41,214 bases of DNA, taken from Candidatus Atribacteria bacterium. Its GTDB lineage: Bacteria > Atribacterota > JS1 > SB-45 > 34-128. The notes beneath the pieces were generated by a model. That model searched no databases. It saw nothing but the letters and a program-made list of their open reading frames with translations, and was not told where the DNA came from. A program made the position numbers and the translations under genes. Below are positions 15,895 through 25,470 of this stretch, in pieces. The stretch spans positions 1 through 41,214 of the forward strand of contig DMCY01000118.1 of assembly GCA_003451675.1 (NCBI GenBank), in the 5' to 3' direction. Numbering within the stretch: the stretch's first letter is position 1; the number at the start of each line of letters is the position of its first letter.

Positions 15895-17298
15895 ATGAAT
15901 GAATTATTAGAAAAAGAAGAAAAATATAATCTCTGGGATTTTGAAATTAATTCACTATATCTGTGGCCATTAATAAGAACTACTATTTTCTCAAAATACA
16001 AAATAAGCGATAAGGGATATTCTAACCCTCATTATGCTGTTAATAAGTATAATATGCTTTCACCAAAACTTTGGAAACACCATTTGAAAACTTTTTATTT
16101 GCTAAATGTCAGGCGAGATTGTTTTGACGTTTTATTTTTTAATACAGCAGTATTGCGATATTTTAATAACGAAACAAAATATTACGAAAATAGGTTATAT
16201 GGAAGATATTTTAAAAGTTTTTCTAAGCCATTAAATTTTGAGAATAATTTTCAGGGTTTTTTCCCAAACGTTTTGCCTAAATCTGAAAATACATTTATTT
16301 TTGAAACCTTGACCATACTTTTAAAATTAAATAAAGAAATAAATAAGTATAAGTTACCTAATATTGCAAAAGATGATATCACTCCTTTTTCAAATGCTGT
16401 TAATTCCGCTTTTCCCAATATAATTCAAAGTGATTACATAGATACAATAATTACAAAAAATCTTATTAGCTTCCCGGTTATAAAAAAATATTATTTTAAT
16501 AAGATTATACCTCGCATTACAAACAAAATTGCTTTTGTGCATTGTGCTTCTTATCTTGGGGGTGGAGCTATTTTAACAAAAATATTGCATTTAGCAGGAT
16601 TTAAGGTAATTGAAGTGCAACATGGATTTGTATCGGAAGAGCATTATGCTTATAATTATCCTAAATCTTGTATTGAAAATGAGAATCATCAATGTCGGGA
16701 ATATCTTCCTGATTATTTATTAATGTTTGGTGATTATTGGACAGAAAATATTCGAACCCCAAGTAAGAAAATAGTTGTAGGATATCCTTATTTAAATAAG
16801 TTATCAGAAAAATTAATTCAAAAAATTACTCCAGAGGGGAAAACTATTCTTATTGTCTCGCAGGGAACTGTTACCGAACATATGGTAAGTATAGCTAAGG
16901 AGTTGTCACGAGCATTTAGCGATTATAGGATTATTTTTAAGCTACATCCGGGAGAGATACCGTTTAAAGAAAGATATAGTTCATTAAAAAGTTATTCGAA
17001 TATTGAAATTATAGGAAATTATAATATATATGAGCTAATAGCGAAGAATAATATAATAATTGGATATTATTCTACGACTTTATTTGAAGCTTTGAAATTT
17101 CCAGAAAAGAGAATATTTATTCTTGAGAATAGTGATGTACCTGATGAAATTGGTTATAAATTTTCTAGTGCCGATGAATTAATAGACGCTATAAAAGATA
17201 ATTCAAAAGGTTATTCAAAAGTGAACCCTGAATATTTCTGGGCTTCAAATTGGGAAGAAAGATTTAGAGAATTTATGAAAAACGAGCTTAATTATTAA
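15895..17298 (+). CDS. GT-B type glycosyltransferase, candidate nonulosonate transferase
   Basis: 467 residues, soluble. The C-terminal half has the pattern of capsule-type GT-B transferases: VEVQHGFVSEEH, LIVSQGTVTEH near 322, FKLHPGEIPFKERY (HP motif) near 350, and IGYYSTTLFEALKFP near 390. HP plus S/T motifs are shared by bacterial sialyl/polysialyltransferases and related enzymes, and the gene follows the nonulosonate module. I therefore suggest transfer from a CMP-sugar, but the fold alone cannot fix donor or acceptor. The N-terminal 200 residues are unfamiliar to me. Confidence 0.65.
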   Translation: MNELLEKEEKYNLWDFEINSLYLWPLIRTTIFSKYKISDKGYSNPHYAVNKYNMLSPKLWKHHLKTFYLLNVRRDCFDVLFFNTAVLRYFNNETKYYENRLYGRYFKSFSKPLNFENNFQGFFPNVLPKSENTFIFETLTILLKLNKEINKYKLPNIAKDDITPFSNAVNSAFPNIIQSDYIDTIITKNLISFPVIKKYYFNKIIPRITNKIAFVHCASYLGGGAILTKILHLAGFKVIEVQHGFVSEEHYAYNYPKSCIENENHQCREYLPDYLLMFGDYWTENIRTPSKKIVVGYPYLNKLSEKLIQKITPEGKTILIVSQGTVTEHMVSIAKELSRAFSDYRIIFKLHPGEIPFKERYSSLKSYSNIEIIGNYNIYELIAKNNIIIGYYSTTLFEALKFPEKRIFILENSDVPDEIGYKFSSADELIDAIKDNSKGYSKVNPEYFWASNWEERFREFMKNELNY

Positions 17299-17461
17299 AT
17301 ATGAGTTACAAGGTAGAGCAAATATTAAAACATAGTATTAAAAGAATTGCTATTACCAATTTTGTTAACATGAAGGCAGAATAATACGGATTTAACCAGG
17401 ACTGAATGCGGGTTCGCCTAAAAAGCTTATTTTATCAAGGGAAAAGGAGAAATATTAAGGA

Positions 17462-18532
17462 ATGAAGAAATATAAATTTGCTTTAATAGGTTGTGGGCGT
17501 ATTTCTTATAAACATATAAATGCTATCAATAATATTAAAAATGCTGAATTAGTGGCGGTTTGTGATATAAAAAAAGAACGAGCAAAATCGAAAGGGGAAG
17601 AAAGCAATATACTTTGGTATACTGATTACCACAAGATGTTAGATAACGAAGATATTGACATAGTTAATATATTAGTAGAAAGTGGAAAACATGCCGAAGT
17701 CTTTAAGGATATAGCAAAATACAAAAAACATATTATAGTAGAAAAACCGATGGCTTTAACTTTGTCTGATGCCGATGAAATGGTTAAAATTAGCGATGAA
17801 GCCGGAATAAAGTTGTTTGTAGTTAAACAGAATAGATTTAATGCTCCTGTCCAATTATTAAGGAAAGCATTAGAAGAAGGAAGATTTGGTAAATTAATAT
17901 TAGGTACGGTGAGAGTTAGATGGCATAGAGACCAAGCCTATTATGACCAGGATTACTGGCGGGGGACCTGGAAATATGATGGAGGCGTTTTTACTAACCA
18001 GGCATCTCATCATCTTGATTTATTAGAATGGATGATGGGGGATGTGGAATCAGTATTTGCCAAATCAGATACCTTTTTACATAAAATTGAAGTGGAAGAT
18101 ACAGGAGTTGCCTTATTTAAATTTACCAATGGAGCATTAGGAACTTTTGAAGCCACTACCTGTACTAATCCTGTAGATCTAGAAGGATCGATTAGTATAT
18201 TAGGGGAAAATGGAACTGTGGAAATTGGTGGTTTTGCCGTAAACGAGATGAAAATATGGAATTTTAAAGATAAAAAAGATTATGATCAAGAGGCTTTTGA
18301 TAGCAGCTATATACCTAAAAATGTTTACGGATATGGACATGAATTATATATTAGAAACGTATTAGGAGCAATCGAAAATAATACTAGGGGTTTAGTAGAA
18401 GGGATTGAAGGGAGAAGATCATTGGAATTAATAAATGCAATTTATGAATCTATTGAAACTGAAAAAGAAATTTTTTTAAGATTTAAACCGAAAAAATGTA
18501 AATTGGGGAATGATTATGAAAAAAGTATATAA
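17462..18532 (+). CDS. Gfo/Idh/MocA-family sugar dehydrogenase (WlbA/WbpB-like)
   Basis: 356 residues. The NAD fold is at the start (FALIGCGRISYKHINAINNI), then IVEKPMALT with the conserved EKP, and WRGTWKYDGGVFTNQASHH with the catalytic His. WlbA/WbpB oxidise C3 of UDP-GlcNAcA to give a 3-keto sugar for amination. The next two genes are an acetyltransferase and a DegT aminotransferase, exactly the partners of that route. The 3' end overlaps the next gene by 17 nt from ATG 18516. A dedicated UDP-GlcNAc dehydrogenase is not seen in the window. Confidence 0.85.
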   Translation: MKKYKFALIGCGRISYKHINAINNIKNAELVAVCDIKKERAKSKGEESNILWYTDYHKMLDNEDIDIVNILVESGKHAEVFKDIAKYKKHIIVEKPMALTLSDADEMVKISDEAGIKLFVVKQNRFNAPVQLLRKALEEGRFGKLILGTVRVRWHRDQAYYDQDYWRGTWKYDGGVFTNQASHHLDLLEWMMGDVESVFAKSDTFLHKIEVEDTGVALFKFTNGALGTFEATTCTNPVDLEGSISILGENGTVEIGGFAVNEMKIWNFKDKKDYDQEAFDSSYIPKNVYGYGHELYIRNVLGAIENNTRGLVEGIEGRRSLELINAIYESIETEKEIFLRFKPKKCKLGNDYEKSI

Positions 18533-19160
18533 AAATGTGATTATTGGCAAAAATGCAAAGATTGGAGAATTTGTCATAATTGGAGAACCTCTACGGGGGT
18601 ATAAAGATGGAGAATTAGCTACAACTATTGGGGATAATTGTGTTATTAGGTCTCATACGGTTATATACGCTGGAAATAAAATAGGGAATAATTTTCAAAC
18701 AGGACACGGGGCTAATATTAGAGAATCTAATGAAATTGGTGATGATGTGAGCATAGGTACACATTCCATTATAGAACATCATATAAAAATTGAAGATAGG
18801 GTGAGAATACATTCTAATGTTTTTATTCCCGAATACAGTTATTTAAAGAAAGGATGTTGGATAGGACCATGCGTAACGGTAACTAATGTGTTACATCCTT
18901 TGTGTAAAAAAGCCAAAGAATGCGTTAAAGGCGCAACTATAGGAGAGAATACCAAGGTTGGTGCCAATGTAACCATACTTCCCGATATAGTTATAGGGAA
19001 GAATTGTCTTGTGGGAGCGGGAAGTTTGGTGACTAAAAACCTATTAGAAGATAATTGTGTATACACTGGGGTTCCGGCAAAAAAGATAAAATATATAAAA
19101 GATCTGAACTGTCCTTATGGTTTAATAGACAAACCATATGAAGTAGAGGAGGAAGAATAA
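18516..19160 (+). CDS. Hexapeptide-repeat acyltransferase (WbpD/WlbB-like)
   Basis: 214 residues from ATG 18516, which has GGGGA at better spacing than ATG 18510. It is built of left-handed beta-helix hexapeptides ([51 protein letters not shown]), ending with [20 protein letters not shown]. In the 2,3-diacetamido-glucuronate route this enzyme acetylates the 3-amino group with acetyl-CoA. It overlaps both neighbours, so translation is coupled. The acyl group and exact acceptor are not settled by sequence. Confidence 0.83.
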   Translation: MKKVYKNVIIGKNAKIGEFVIIGEPLRGYKDGELATTIGDNCVIRSHTVIYAGNKIGNNFQTGHGANIRESNEIGDDVSIGTHSIIEHHIKIEDRVRIHSNVFIPEYSYLKKGCWIGPCVTVTNVLHPLCKKAKECVKGATIGENTKVGANVTILPDIVIGKNCLVGAGSLVTKNLLEDNCVYTGVPAKKIKYIKDLNCPYGLIDKPYEVEEEE

Positions 19161-20260
19161 TGATTCCATTTGTAGATTTAAAAGTTCAATATGATTCTAT
19201 TAAAGATGAAATTGATGATGCAATACAAAATATACTTAATAATACAAGTTTTATAATGGGAGAAGAATTAAAGAAATTTGAAGAAGAATTTGCCCGGTTC
19301 TGTGATGTAAAATATGCTGTAGGAGTTGCTAATGGCTCTGATGCTTTAATTTTAGCCTTAAAGGCCTGTGGAATTAGTAAGGGAGATGAAGTAATTACTG
19401 TACCACATACTTTTATTGCTACTACTGAAGCAATTAGCAATGTGGGAGGGAAAATTGTCTTTGTAGATATTGATCCCAAAACATACACCATTGATATTTC
19501 TAAAATAGAAGAGAAAATAACTGAGAAGACAAAAGCCATTATTCCAGTCCATTTATATGGGCAACCTGCAGATGTGGAACCTATTATGGCATTGGCTAAG
19601 AAATATAATATAAAAATAATCGAAGATGCTGCTCAGGCTCACGGGGCAGAATACAAAGGGGAAAAAGTTGGTTCAATAGGAGACGTAGGTTGTTTTAGTT
19701 TTTATCCTGGGAAGAATTTAGGGGCTTATGGTGATGCTGGGATGGTAGTGACTAATAGTGAAGAAATAGCTGAGAAAATAAAATTGCAAAGAAATCATGG
19801 TAGAATAACCAAAAAATATGAACATGATATAGAAGGATATAGTAGCAGATTGGATAATTTGCAGGCGGCAATATTGAGGGTGAAATTAAGACATTTGAAT
19901 AAATGGAATGATATGCGGAGAAAGAATGCTAAGAAATATAATGAATTATTAATTAATATTGGTGGAATTACTACTCCTTATGAAGCCGATTATGCTAAAC
20001 ATGTTTATCATTTATATGTTATAAGAACAGAAGATCGAGATAAATTAAGAGAAGAGCTTAAATCTAATGGCATAGCTACTGGTATTCATTATCCTATTCC
20101 TCTACATCTACAACCTGCTTATAATTATTTAGGATATAAAAGAGGAGATTTTCCAGTTACCGAAAAAGCCAGTCAAGAAATTTTGTCATTACCAATGTTT
20201 GCGGAATTAAAAGAAAAACAAATTATAAAGATTGTAGAGACAATAAAATGCTGTAAATAA
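19160..20260 (+). CDS. DegT/DnrJ/EryC1 aminotransferase (WbpE-like)
   Basis: 366 residues, start after GAGGAGG. PLP enzyme: [40 protein letters not shown], and the PLP-lysine in [14 protein letters not shown] near residue 185. C-terminal [10 protein letters not shown] and [11 protein letters not shown] are typical. It would transfer an amino group to the 3-keto sugar made by the dehydrogenase at 17462. The ATG overlaps the stop of the acetyltransferase. Full length for the family. Confidence 0.88.
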   Translation: MIPFVDLKVQYDSIKDEIDDAIQNILNNTSFIMGEELKKFEEEFARFCDVKYAVGVANGSDALILALKACGISKGDEVITVPHTFIATTEAISNVGGKIVFVDIDPKTYTIDISKIEEKITEKTKAIIPVHLYGQPADVEPIMALAKKYNIKIIEDAAQAHGAEYKGEKVGSIGDVGCFSFYPGKNLGAYGDAGMVVTNSEEIAEKIKLQRNHGRITKKYEHDIEGYSSRLDNLQAAILRVKLRHLNKWNDMRRKNAKKYNELLINIGGITTPYEADYAKHVYHLYVIRTEDRDKLREELKSNGIATGIHYPIPLHLQPAYNYLGYKRGDFPVTEKASQEILSLPMFAELKEKQIIKIVETIKCCK

Positions 20261-20306
20261 TGAAAAAAAATTGTAAGAATAAATAAATATTAAAAAGGAG
20301 TAATCA

Positions 20307-21185
20307 ATGAAAGGTATAATTTTAGCTGGTGGGTCGGGGAGTCGTCTCAACCCTTTAACTAAAGCAGTAAGCAAGCAATTAATTCCAGTGTATGATAAGC
20401 CAATGATATATTATCCTCTATCTACCTTGATGTTAGCGGGGATTAAAGATATATTGATTATTTCTACTCCTCAGGATTTACCAAAATTTAAGGAGCTTTT
20501 CGGAGATGGGCGGGAGATGGGACTTAATATTTCATATCGTGAGCAATCCAAACCAGAGGGAATTGCCCAGGCCTTTATCATCGGAGAAGAGTTTATTGGC
20601 GAAGATTCGGTGTGTCTGATATTGGGGGATAATATATTTTATGGACATAGCTTATCTACTACTTTACAGAAAATGGCTACTCTTAAAAATGGAGCCTATA
20701 TATTTGGTTATTGGGTCTCTGACCCGAAAAGATATGGTATAGTTGAATTTAATGAACATGATAAAGTTATAAGCATAGAAGAAAAACCAAAAATTTCTAA
20801 ATCTAATTATGCCGTTCCTGGTCTTTATTTTTATGATAATGAAGTTGTGGATATAGCTAAAAATCTAAAGCCCTCGGCCCGAGGGGAGCTGGAGATAACC
20901 GATGTAAATTTAGCCTATTTAAAGAAAGAGAATCTTAAGGTAGAGCTTTTGGGTCGAGGTTATGCCTGGTTGGATACCGGGACACCGGACAGTTTGCTCG
21001 ATGCCTCCAATTATATTGCTACTATGGAGAGAAGACAGGGTCTAAAGATTGGCTGCATAGAAGAGGTGGCTTTTAGGATGGGTTATATAGATATTAAACA
21101 ATTCAAAAAGGTAATTGAACAATCACCAGAGAATGAATATAAAAAATATTTGGAAATGATTTTAAAAGAAGAAAAAATAAAGTAG
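20307..21185 (+). CDS. rfbA: Glucose-1-phosphate thymidylyltransferase
   Basis: 292 residues after AAGGAGT. Nucleotidyltransferase signature [16 protein letters not shown] at the start, then [26 protein letters not shown] and [15 protein letters not shown]. Makes dTDP-glucose from dTTP and glucose-1-phosphate, the first step towards dTDP-L-rhamnose. Family length. Followed after 9 nt by rfbC. Confidence 0.95.
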   Translation: MKGIILAGGSGSRLNPLTKAVSKQLIPVYDKPMIYYPLSTLMLAGIKDILIISTPQDLPKFKELFGDGREMGLNISYREQSKPEGIAQAFIIGEEFIGEDSVCLILGDNIFYGHSLSTTLQKMATLKNGAYIFGYWVSDPKRYGIVEFNEHDKVISIEEKPKISKSNYAVPGLYFYDNEVVDIAKNLKPSARGELEITDVNLAYLKKENLKVELLGRGYAWLDTGTPDSLLDASNYIATMERRQGLKIGCIEEVAFRMGYIDIKQFKKVIEQSPENEYKKYLEMILKEEKIK

Positions 21186-21194
21186 AGGATAGTT

Positions 21195-21689
21195 ATGGAA
21201 TTTAAAATAGGTGAAATCGAAGGGGTAGTAATAAAAAAAATAACTAAGTTCTCTGATGAGAGAGGTTTTTTGGTAGAGACCTTCAGGGTAGATAATCTAC
21301 CGGATAATTTACAGCCAGTAATGAGCTATGTCTCTTATACCAAACCAGGGATAACCCGAGGACCTCATGAACATCTAAAGCAAACTGATATATTCTGTTT
21401 TATAGGGCCATGCAATTTTAGGATAAAGTTATGGGATAATCGGAAAGAGAGTAATACTTTCGGATGTTGTTGGGAAGTAGTCGGAGGAGAGGATAATCCT
21501 ATCAGAGTAATTGTTCCGCCGGGAGTAGTCCATGGTTATAAGAATATTTCAGAAGGTGCAGATGGGATGGTCTTAAATTACCCCGATAAATTGTATCGAG
21601 GTTGGGACAGGAAAGAAGAAGTTGATGAGATAAGGCATGAAGATAAAGAGGATGAATTTTATTTAGATTTTATTAAAGAGGATAAATAG
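21195..21689 (+). CDS. rfbC: dTDP-4-dehydrorhamnose 3,5-epimerase family protein
   Basis: 164 residues, cupin fold. Seen: FSDERGFLVETFR, PGITRGPHEHLKQTD with the usual catalytic His region, and VPPGVVHGYKNIS. Shorter than the typical 180 and somewhat divergent (GPHEH in place of GLHYQ), so a related dTDP-keto-sugar isomerase cannot be excluded. Its position between rfbA and rfbD supports the epimerase role in L-rhamnose synthesis. Confidence 0.85.
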   Translation: MEFKIGEIEGVVIKKITKFSDERGFLVETFRVDNLPDNLQPVMSYVSYTKPGITRGPHEHLKQTDIFCFIGPCNFRIKLWDNRKESNTFGCCWEVVGGEDNPIRVIVPPGVVHGYKNISEGADGMVLNYPDKLYRGWDRKEEVDEIRHEDKEDEFYLDFIKEDK

Positions 21690-21692
21690 TCT

Positions 21693-22580
21693 ATGATCTG
21701 GATTATCGGAAATAAAGGGATGCTGGGCAATGATGTAGAAAAATTATTAAAAGAGCGAGGGTTTGTTTATTGGGCCAGTGATAATGAAATCGATATTTGT
21801 GATTATAAGGCGCTGGAGAAATTTGGAAAAGATAAGAAGATTAAATGGATAATCAACTGTGCAGGATATACTAAGGTAGATAAGGCAGAAGAAGAAGATA
21901 AGGCTTTTAGAATAAACAAAGATGGGGCTAGGAATATTGCCTTATTTTCGGCAAAGAGACAGATTAAATTAATCCATATCTCTACTGACTATGTTTTTGA
22001 TGGCAGGCAAAAGGGATCTTTTGTTTATAGTGAAGATAATGAAACTAATCCAATAAATATATATGGTAAGAGCAAATTAGCGGGCGAAGAGGAGATAAAA
22101 AAGATATTAGAAGAATATTTTATCATCCGCACCGCCTGGCTCTATGGGTTACACGAGAATAATTTTGTTTATACTATGTTAAGATTATTTAAAGAAAGAG
22201 ATTCGCTAAAGGTAGTAGAAGACCAGTGGGGTTCTCCCACTTATACGGTTGATTTGGCTGGGGCTATTTTAAAGATAATAGAGGATGATTCAGTTAGTTA
22301 TGGGATATATCATTTTACCAATGAAGGAACAACCAGCTGGTATGAATTTGCTAAGGCAATTTATAATAAAGCTAAAAAATTAGGATTAATTGAGGGCAAT
22401 AAAAAAGTAGAGATACAACCTATTAAGACTGAGGATTATCCTACAGCAGCCAGGAGACCGAGATATTCAGTTTTATCTAAAGAGAAGATAAAAAAAGAGT
22501 TGAATATTAAAATTCCTTATTGGAGAGAGTCTTTAGAGAAATGCTTGAAGAGGATTTTGGATGAAGGATATAGGATTTAG
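21693..22580 (+). CDS. rfbD: dTDP-4-dehydrorhamnose reductase
   Basis: 295 residues. N-terminal Rossmann motif GNKGMLGNDVEKLL, NCAGYTKVDKAEE, STDYVFDG, the catalytic YGKSKLAGE and RTAWLYG. Reduces dTDP-4-keto-L-rhamnose to dTDP-L-rhamnose with NAD(P)H. Starts 3 nt after rfbC and ends 2 nt before the four-helix-bundle gene. Confidence 0.94.
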   Translation: MIWIIGNKGMLGNDVEKLLKERGFVYWASDNEIDICDYKALEKFGKDKKIKWIINCAGYTKVDKAEEEDKAFRINKDGARNIALFSAKRQIKLIHISTDYVFDGRQKGSFVYSEDNETNPINIYGKSKLAGEEEIKKILEEYFIIRTAWLYGLHENNFVYTMLRLFKERDSLKVVEDQWGSPTYTVDLAGAILKIIEDDSVSYGIYHFTNEGTTSWYEFAKAIYNKAKKLGLIEGNKKVEIQPIKTEDYPTAARRPRYSVLSKEKIKKELNIKIPYWRESLEKCLKRILDEGYRI

Positions 22581-22582
22581 TT

Positions 22583-22939
22583 ATGAATTATGAAGAGTTA
22601 AATGTATTCAAAGAATCTCATAAGTTTGTTTTAGAGATTTATAAAATAACTGAGACCTTTCCAAATGAGGAGAAATTTAGGTTAGTTGATCAACTAATAA
22701 GAGCGTCATATTCTATTCCGTCAAATATTGCTGAAGGAAACAGCAGAAATACGACAAAAGATTATATAAACTATTTATATAATGCAAGAGGTAGTGCAAA
22801 TGAGATTAAATATTTTTTACTTTTATCAAAAGATTTAGGATATATCAGTATGGAAAGATATTTGGAACTGAAAACTAAAATAGAAGATATTATTAAAATG
22901 TTAAATGGATTAATAAATTCATTGAAAAGGAAAATATGA
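22583..22939 (+). CDS. Four-helix-bundle (IVP-type) protein inside the rhamnose operon
   Basis: 118 residues: LNVFKESHKFVLEIYKITET, then LVDQLIRASYSIPSNIAEGN, then ARGSANEIKYFLLLSKDLGY. This is the intact four-helix-bundle family usually encoded in intervening sequences of 23S rRNA genes. Here it lies between rfbD and rfbB, two nt after one and overlapping the other by 4 nt, so it is translated within the operon. Function unknown; relatives elsewhere have been suggested to bind RNA. A broken copy is at 6236. Confidence 0.88.
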   Translation: MNYEELNVFKESHKFVLEIYKITETFPNEEKFRLVDQLIRASYSIPSNIAEGNSRNTTKDYINYLYNARGSANEIKYFLLLSKDLGYISMERYLELKTKIEDIIKMLNGLINSLKRKI

Positions 22940-24084
22940 TGAAGAAAGAAAAAAACACTAATAATTTACAAAATCCCCAATCCCCAATCTCAAATCCAAA
23001 ATCCAACCCCCTACATCCTAAATCCATCTTAGTAACCGGGGGAGCAGGATTTATCGGTTCAAACTTTATCCATTATATTTTTAAAAGTACCTCTTTTGGG
23101 GGTAAGATTATCAATGTAGATAAACTAACTTATGCTGGTAATTCAGAGAATTTAGTAGAGATAGAGAATAAATATGGCGGAGAAAAATATTTTTTTGAGA
23201 AGGCAGATATATGCGATTTTGATGAGATTGAAAGGATATTTGAGAAATATAATATCGATACCGTAGTTAATTTTGCTGCTGAATCACATGTAGATAGGTC
23301 TATCTTTGGGCCCAAAGATTTTGTACAGACTAATATTATGGGAACTTTTAATCTTTTAGAAGTGGCTCGGGAATGCTGGAAAGAGAAGGAGAAAGAGCAG
23401 ATTTTATTTCATCATATCAGCACAGATGAGGTCTATGGTTCAATAGAAGAAGGAAAATATTTTTATGAGGATACCGCCTATAAACCCAATAGTCCTTATT
23501 CTGCTTCTAAAGCTTCCTCAGACCATTTGGTAAGAGCTTATCATAGAACTTATGGATTACCAGTAACCGTTTCTAATTGTTCTAACAATTATGGTCCTTA
23601 TCAATTTCCGGAAAAACTAATTCCTTTGATGATATTAAATATTTTAGAAGAAAAGACTTTGCCGGTATACGGTGATGGGAAAAATGTGCGGGATTGGTTA
23701 TATGTGGAAGACCATTGTTCGGCAATCTGGGAGATATTAAATAAGGGAAAAGTTGGCGAGACTTATAATATTGGCGGAGGGAATGAATGGGAAAATATCA
23801 AGCTGGTTAATTTTCTTTGTGAGAAGATAGGGCAGCTGCAAGGAAGAGATGAAGATTATTATAAGAAGTTAATTACCTTTGTAAAAGATAGACCGGGTCA
23901 TGACAGAAGATATGCCATAAATTGTGATAAGATAAAAAATGAATTGGGTTGGAGCCAGCAATTTGATTTTGAAAAAGGATTGGACACTACAATCAAATGG
24001 TATATAGATAATCAGAGATGGGTAGATAATATAAGAAGTGGAGAATATAAGAGATGGATGAAGAAGAATTATGAGTTAAGATAA
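22936..24084 (+). CDS. rfbB: dTDP-glucose 4,6-dehydratase with repeat-derived N-terminal tail
   Basis: 382 residues. NAD motif VTGGAGFIGSNFIHYIF begins only at about residue 34; AAESHVDRS, STDEVYGS, and the catalytic YSASKASSDH follow. Converts dTDP-glucose to the 4-keto-6-deoxy sugar. Typical proteins begin a few residues before the NAD motif. The extra 30 residues (NLQNPQSPISNPKSNPLHPK) come from a low-complexity AATCCCCAATCC tract. No later ATG precedes the NAD motif, so the tail is probably translated. The start overlaps the preceding gene by 4 nt. Confidence 0.93.
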   Translation: MMKKEKNTNNLQNPQSPISNPKSNPLHPKSILVTGGAGFIGSNFIHYIFKSTSFGGKIINVDKLTYAGNSENLVEIENKYGGEKYFFEKADICDFDEIERIFEKYNIDTVVNFAAESHVDRSIFGPKDFVQTNIMGTFNLLEVARECWKEKEKEQILFHHISTDEVYGSIEEGKYFYEDTAYKPNSPYSASKASSDHLVRAYHRTYGLPVTVSNCSNNYGPYQFPEKLIPLMILNILEEKTLPVYGDGKNVRDWLYVEDHCSAIWEILNKGKVGETYNIGGGNEWENIKLVNFLCEKIGQLQGRDEDYYKKLITFVKDRPGHDRRYAINCDKIKNELGWSQQFDFEKGLDTTIKWYIDNQRWVDNIRSGEYKRWMKKNYELR

Positions 24085-24138
24085 AATAGAAGAACTGAAG
24101 AAGCAAAATGAAATATATTTTAAAATAATGGAAGTATT

Positions 24139-25470
24139 ATGAAAATAAAAGAATTAATAGAAGTAAAAGAAAAGAAAATAAAATTAAAAAAAGTGTTAAT
24201 AATTGCTTACTATTTTCCTCCCCTTGGCGGAGGAGGAATACAAAGAACATTGAAGTTTATCAAATATTTACCCAATTTTGGATGGCAACCGATAGTTTTA
24301 TCTCCAGAAAAAGCTGGTTGGATTTCCTATGATTTAACATTACTTGAAGAAATTCATAATATCGCCAAAGTTTACCGTACAAAATGTTGGGGGATGCCTA
24401 AGGATTTTAATCTTCTATCTTGGTATTCTAACCAAACGAACACTAAAAAGTTGAAGGTATTTTTTTGGCGACTTTTTTTCTTTATTTTTCCGGATCCTAT
24501 GATTGGTTGGATAATTCCAGCAATAATTCAAGGTAAAAGAATAATCGAAAGGGAAGGTGTTGATATAATTTATACCACATCTCCACCTCATAGTGAACAT
24601 TTCATTGGGTATTTTTTAAAAAAAATTAATAAGAAACCTTGGGTGGCTGACTTTCGGGATTCTTTTGTTAGTGACCCCAGCCTTAATAATAAACTCTTAA
24701 AACATAAAGTGAAAAAATTTTTATATAAAATCTATGAAAAGATATTTATTAAAAATGTAGACTTTATAATATCTGCAACTCCTCCCATTAATGATGATTT
24801 CTTATCGAGATATTCTCAAATATTATCATCAAACAAAACAGATACCATTACTAATGGTTTTGATGAAGAAAGCTTTCCGCAGAATACTGATATGGATAGA
24901 AAAAATGATAAATTTACAATTACTTATACCGGCACCTTCCAAGGCAGGCGAACACCAAAGCATTTTCTGAAAGCACTGCAACAGTTGATTAATGAGGAAC
25001 CCAAGGTAAAAGATAATATTATAGTTAGATTTATTGGAACCTTTAGCGAGCGGCACAAAAAATTACTTATCAACCTAAAGCCAAATAATGTTGTTATGAT
25101 CAAAGAATATGTAAATTATAAAAAGAGTTTACAATATCAACTTGAGTCAGATGTTTTGCTTTTAATAATTGAGGAAGAAAGTATATATACAGGAAAAATA
25201 TTTGAGTACATTAGGGTAGGAAAAACAATTTTAGCTCTTGTGCCCCCTAAAGGAATTGCTGCAGATTTGATTAGAACGAATAATTTAGGGATTGTTGTCT
25301 CTTCAGAAGATGTTGAGGCAATCAAAAATGCAATTCTTAAACTATATAAAAAATATGAAGAGGGAAGATTAAAAATCACTCCAAGACAAGATTTACTAAA
25401 ACGATTTAATAGAAAAGAATTAACAAGAAAATTGGCTAACTGTTTTAATAAGGTGGCTCAAAAAAAATAA
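24139..25470 (+). CDS. Glycosyltransferase (GT4-like)
   Basis: 443 residues. Begins with a short basic segment, then VLIIAYYFPPLGGGGIQRTL, a common GT-B donor/acceptor start. Middle DFRDSFVSDP, and the C-terminal domain has TYTGTFQGRRTPKHFLKAL and GKIFEYIRVGKTILALVPP. Adds a sugar to the lipid-linked repeat unit at the cytoplasmic membrane face; sugar unknown. The TAA stop shares its last base with the ATG of the next gene. Confidence 0.82.
   Translation: MKIKELIEVKEKKIKLKKVLIIAYYFPPLGGGGIQRTLKFIKYLPNFGWQPIVLSPEKAGWISYDLTLLEEIHNIAKVYRTKCWGMPKDFNLLSWYSNQTNTKKLKVFFWRLFFFIFPDPMIGWIIPAIIQGKRIIEREGVDIIYTTSPPHSEHFIGYFLKKINKKPWVADFRDSFVSDPSLNNKLLKHKVKKFLYKIYEKIFIKNVDFIISATPPINDDFLSRYSQILSSNKTDTITNGFDEESFPQNTDMDRKNDKFTITYTGTFQGRRTPKHFLKALQQLINEEPKVKDNIIVRFIGTFSERHKKLLINLKPNNVVMIKEYVNYKKSLQYQLESDVLLLIIEEESIYTGKIFEYIRVGKTILALVPPKGIAADLIRTNNLGIVVSSEDVEAIKNAILKLYKKYEEGRLKITPRQDLLKRFNRKELTRKLANCFNKVAQKK

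Noticed and set aside
17301..17384. Short frame MSYKVEQILKHSIKRI between two genes
   Set aside because: 28 codons, no ribosome binding site and no family resemblance; could be chance.
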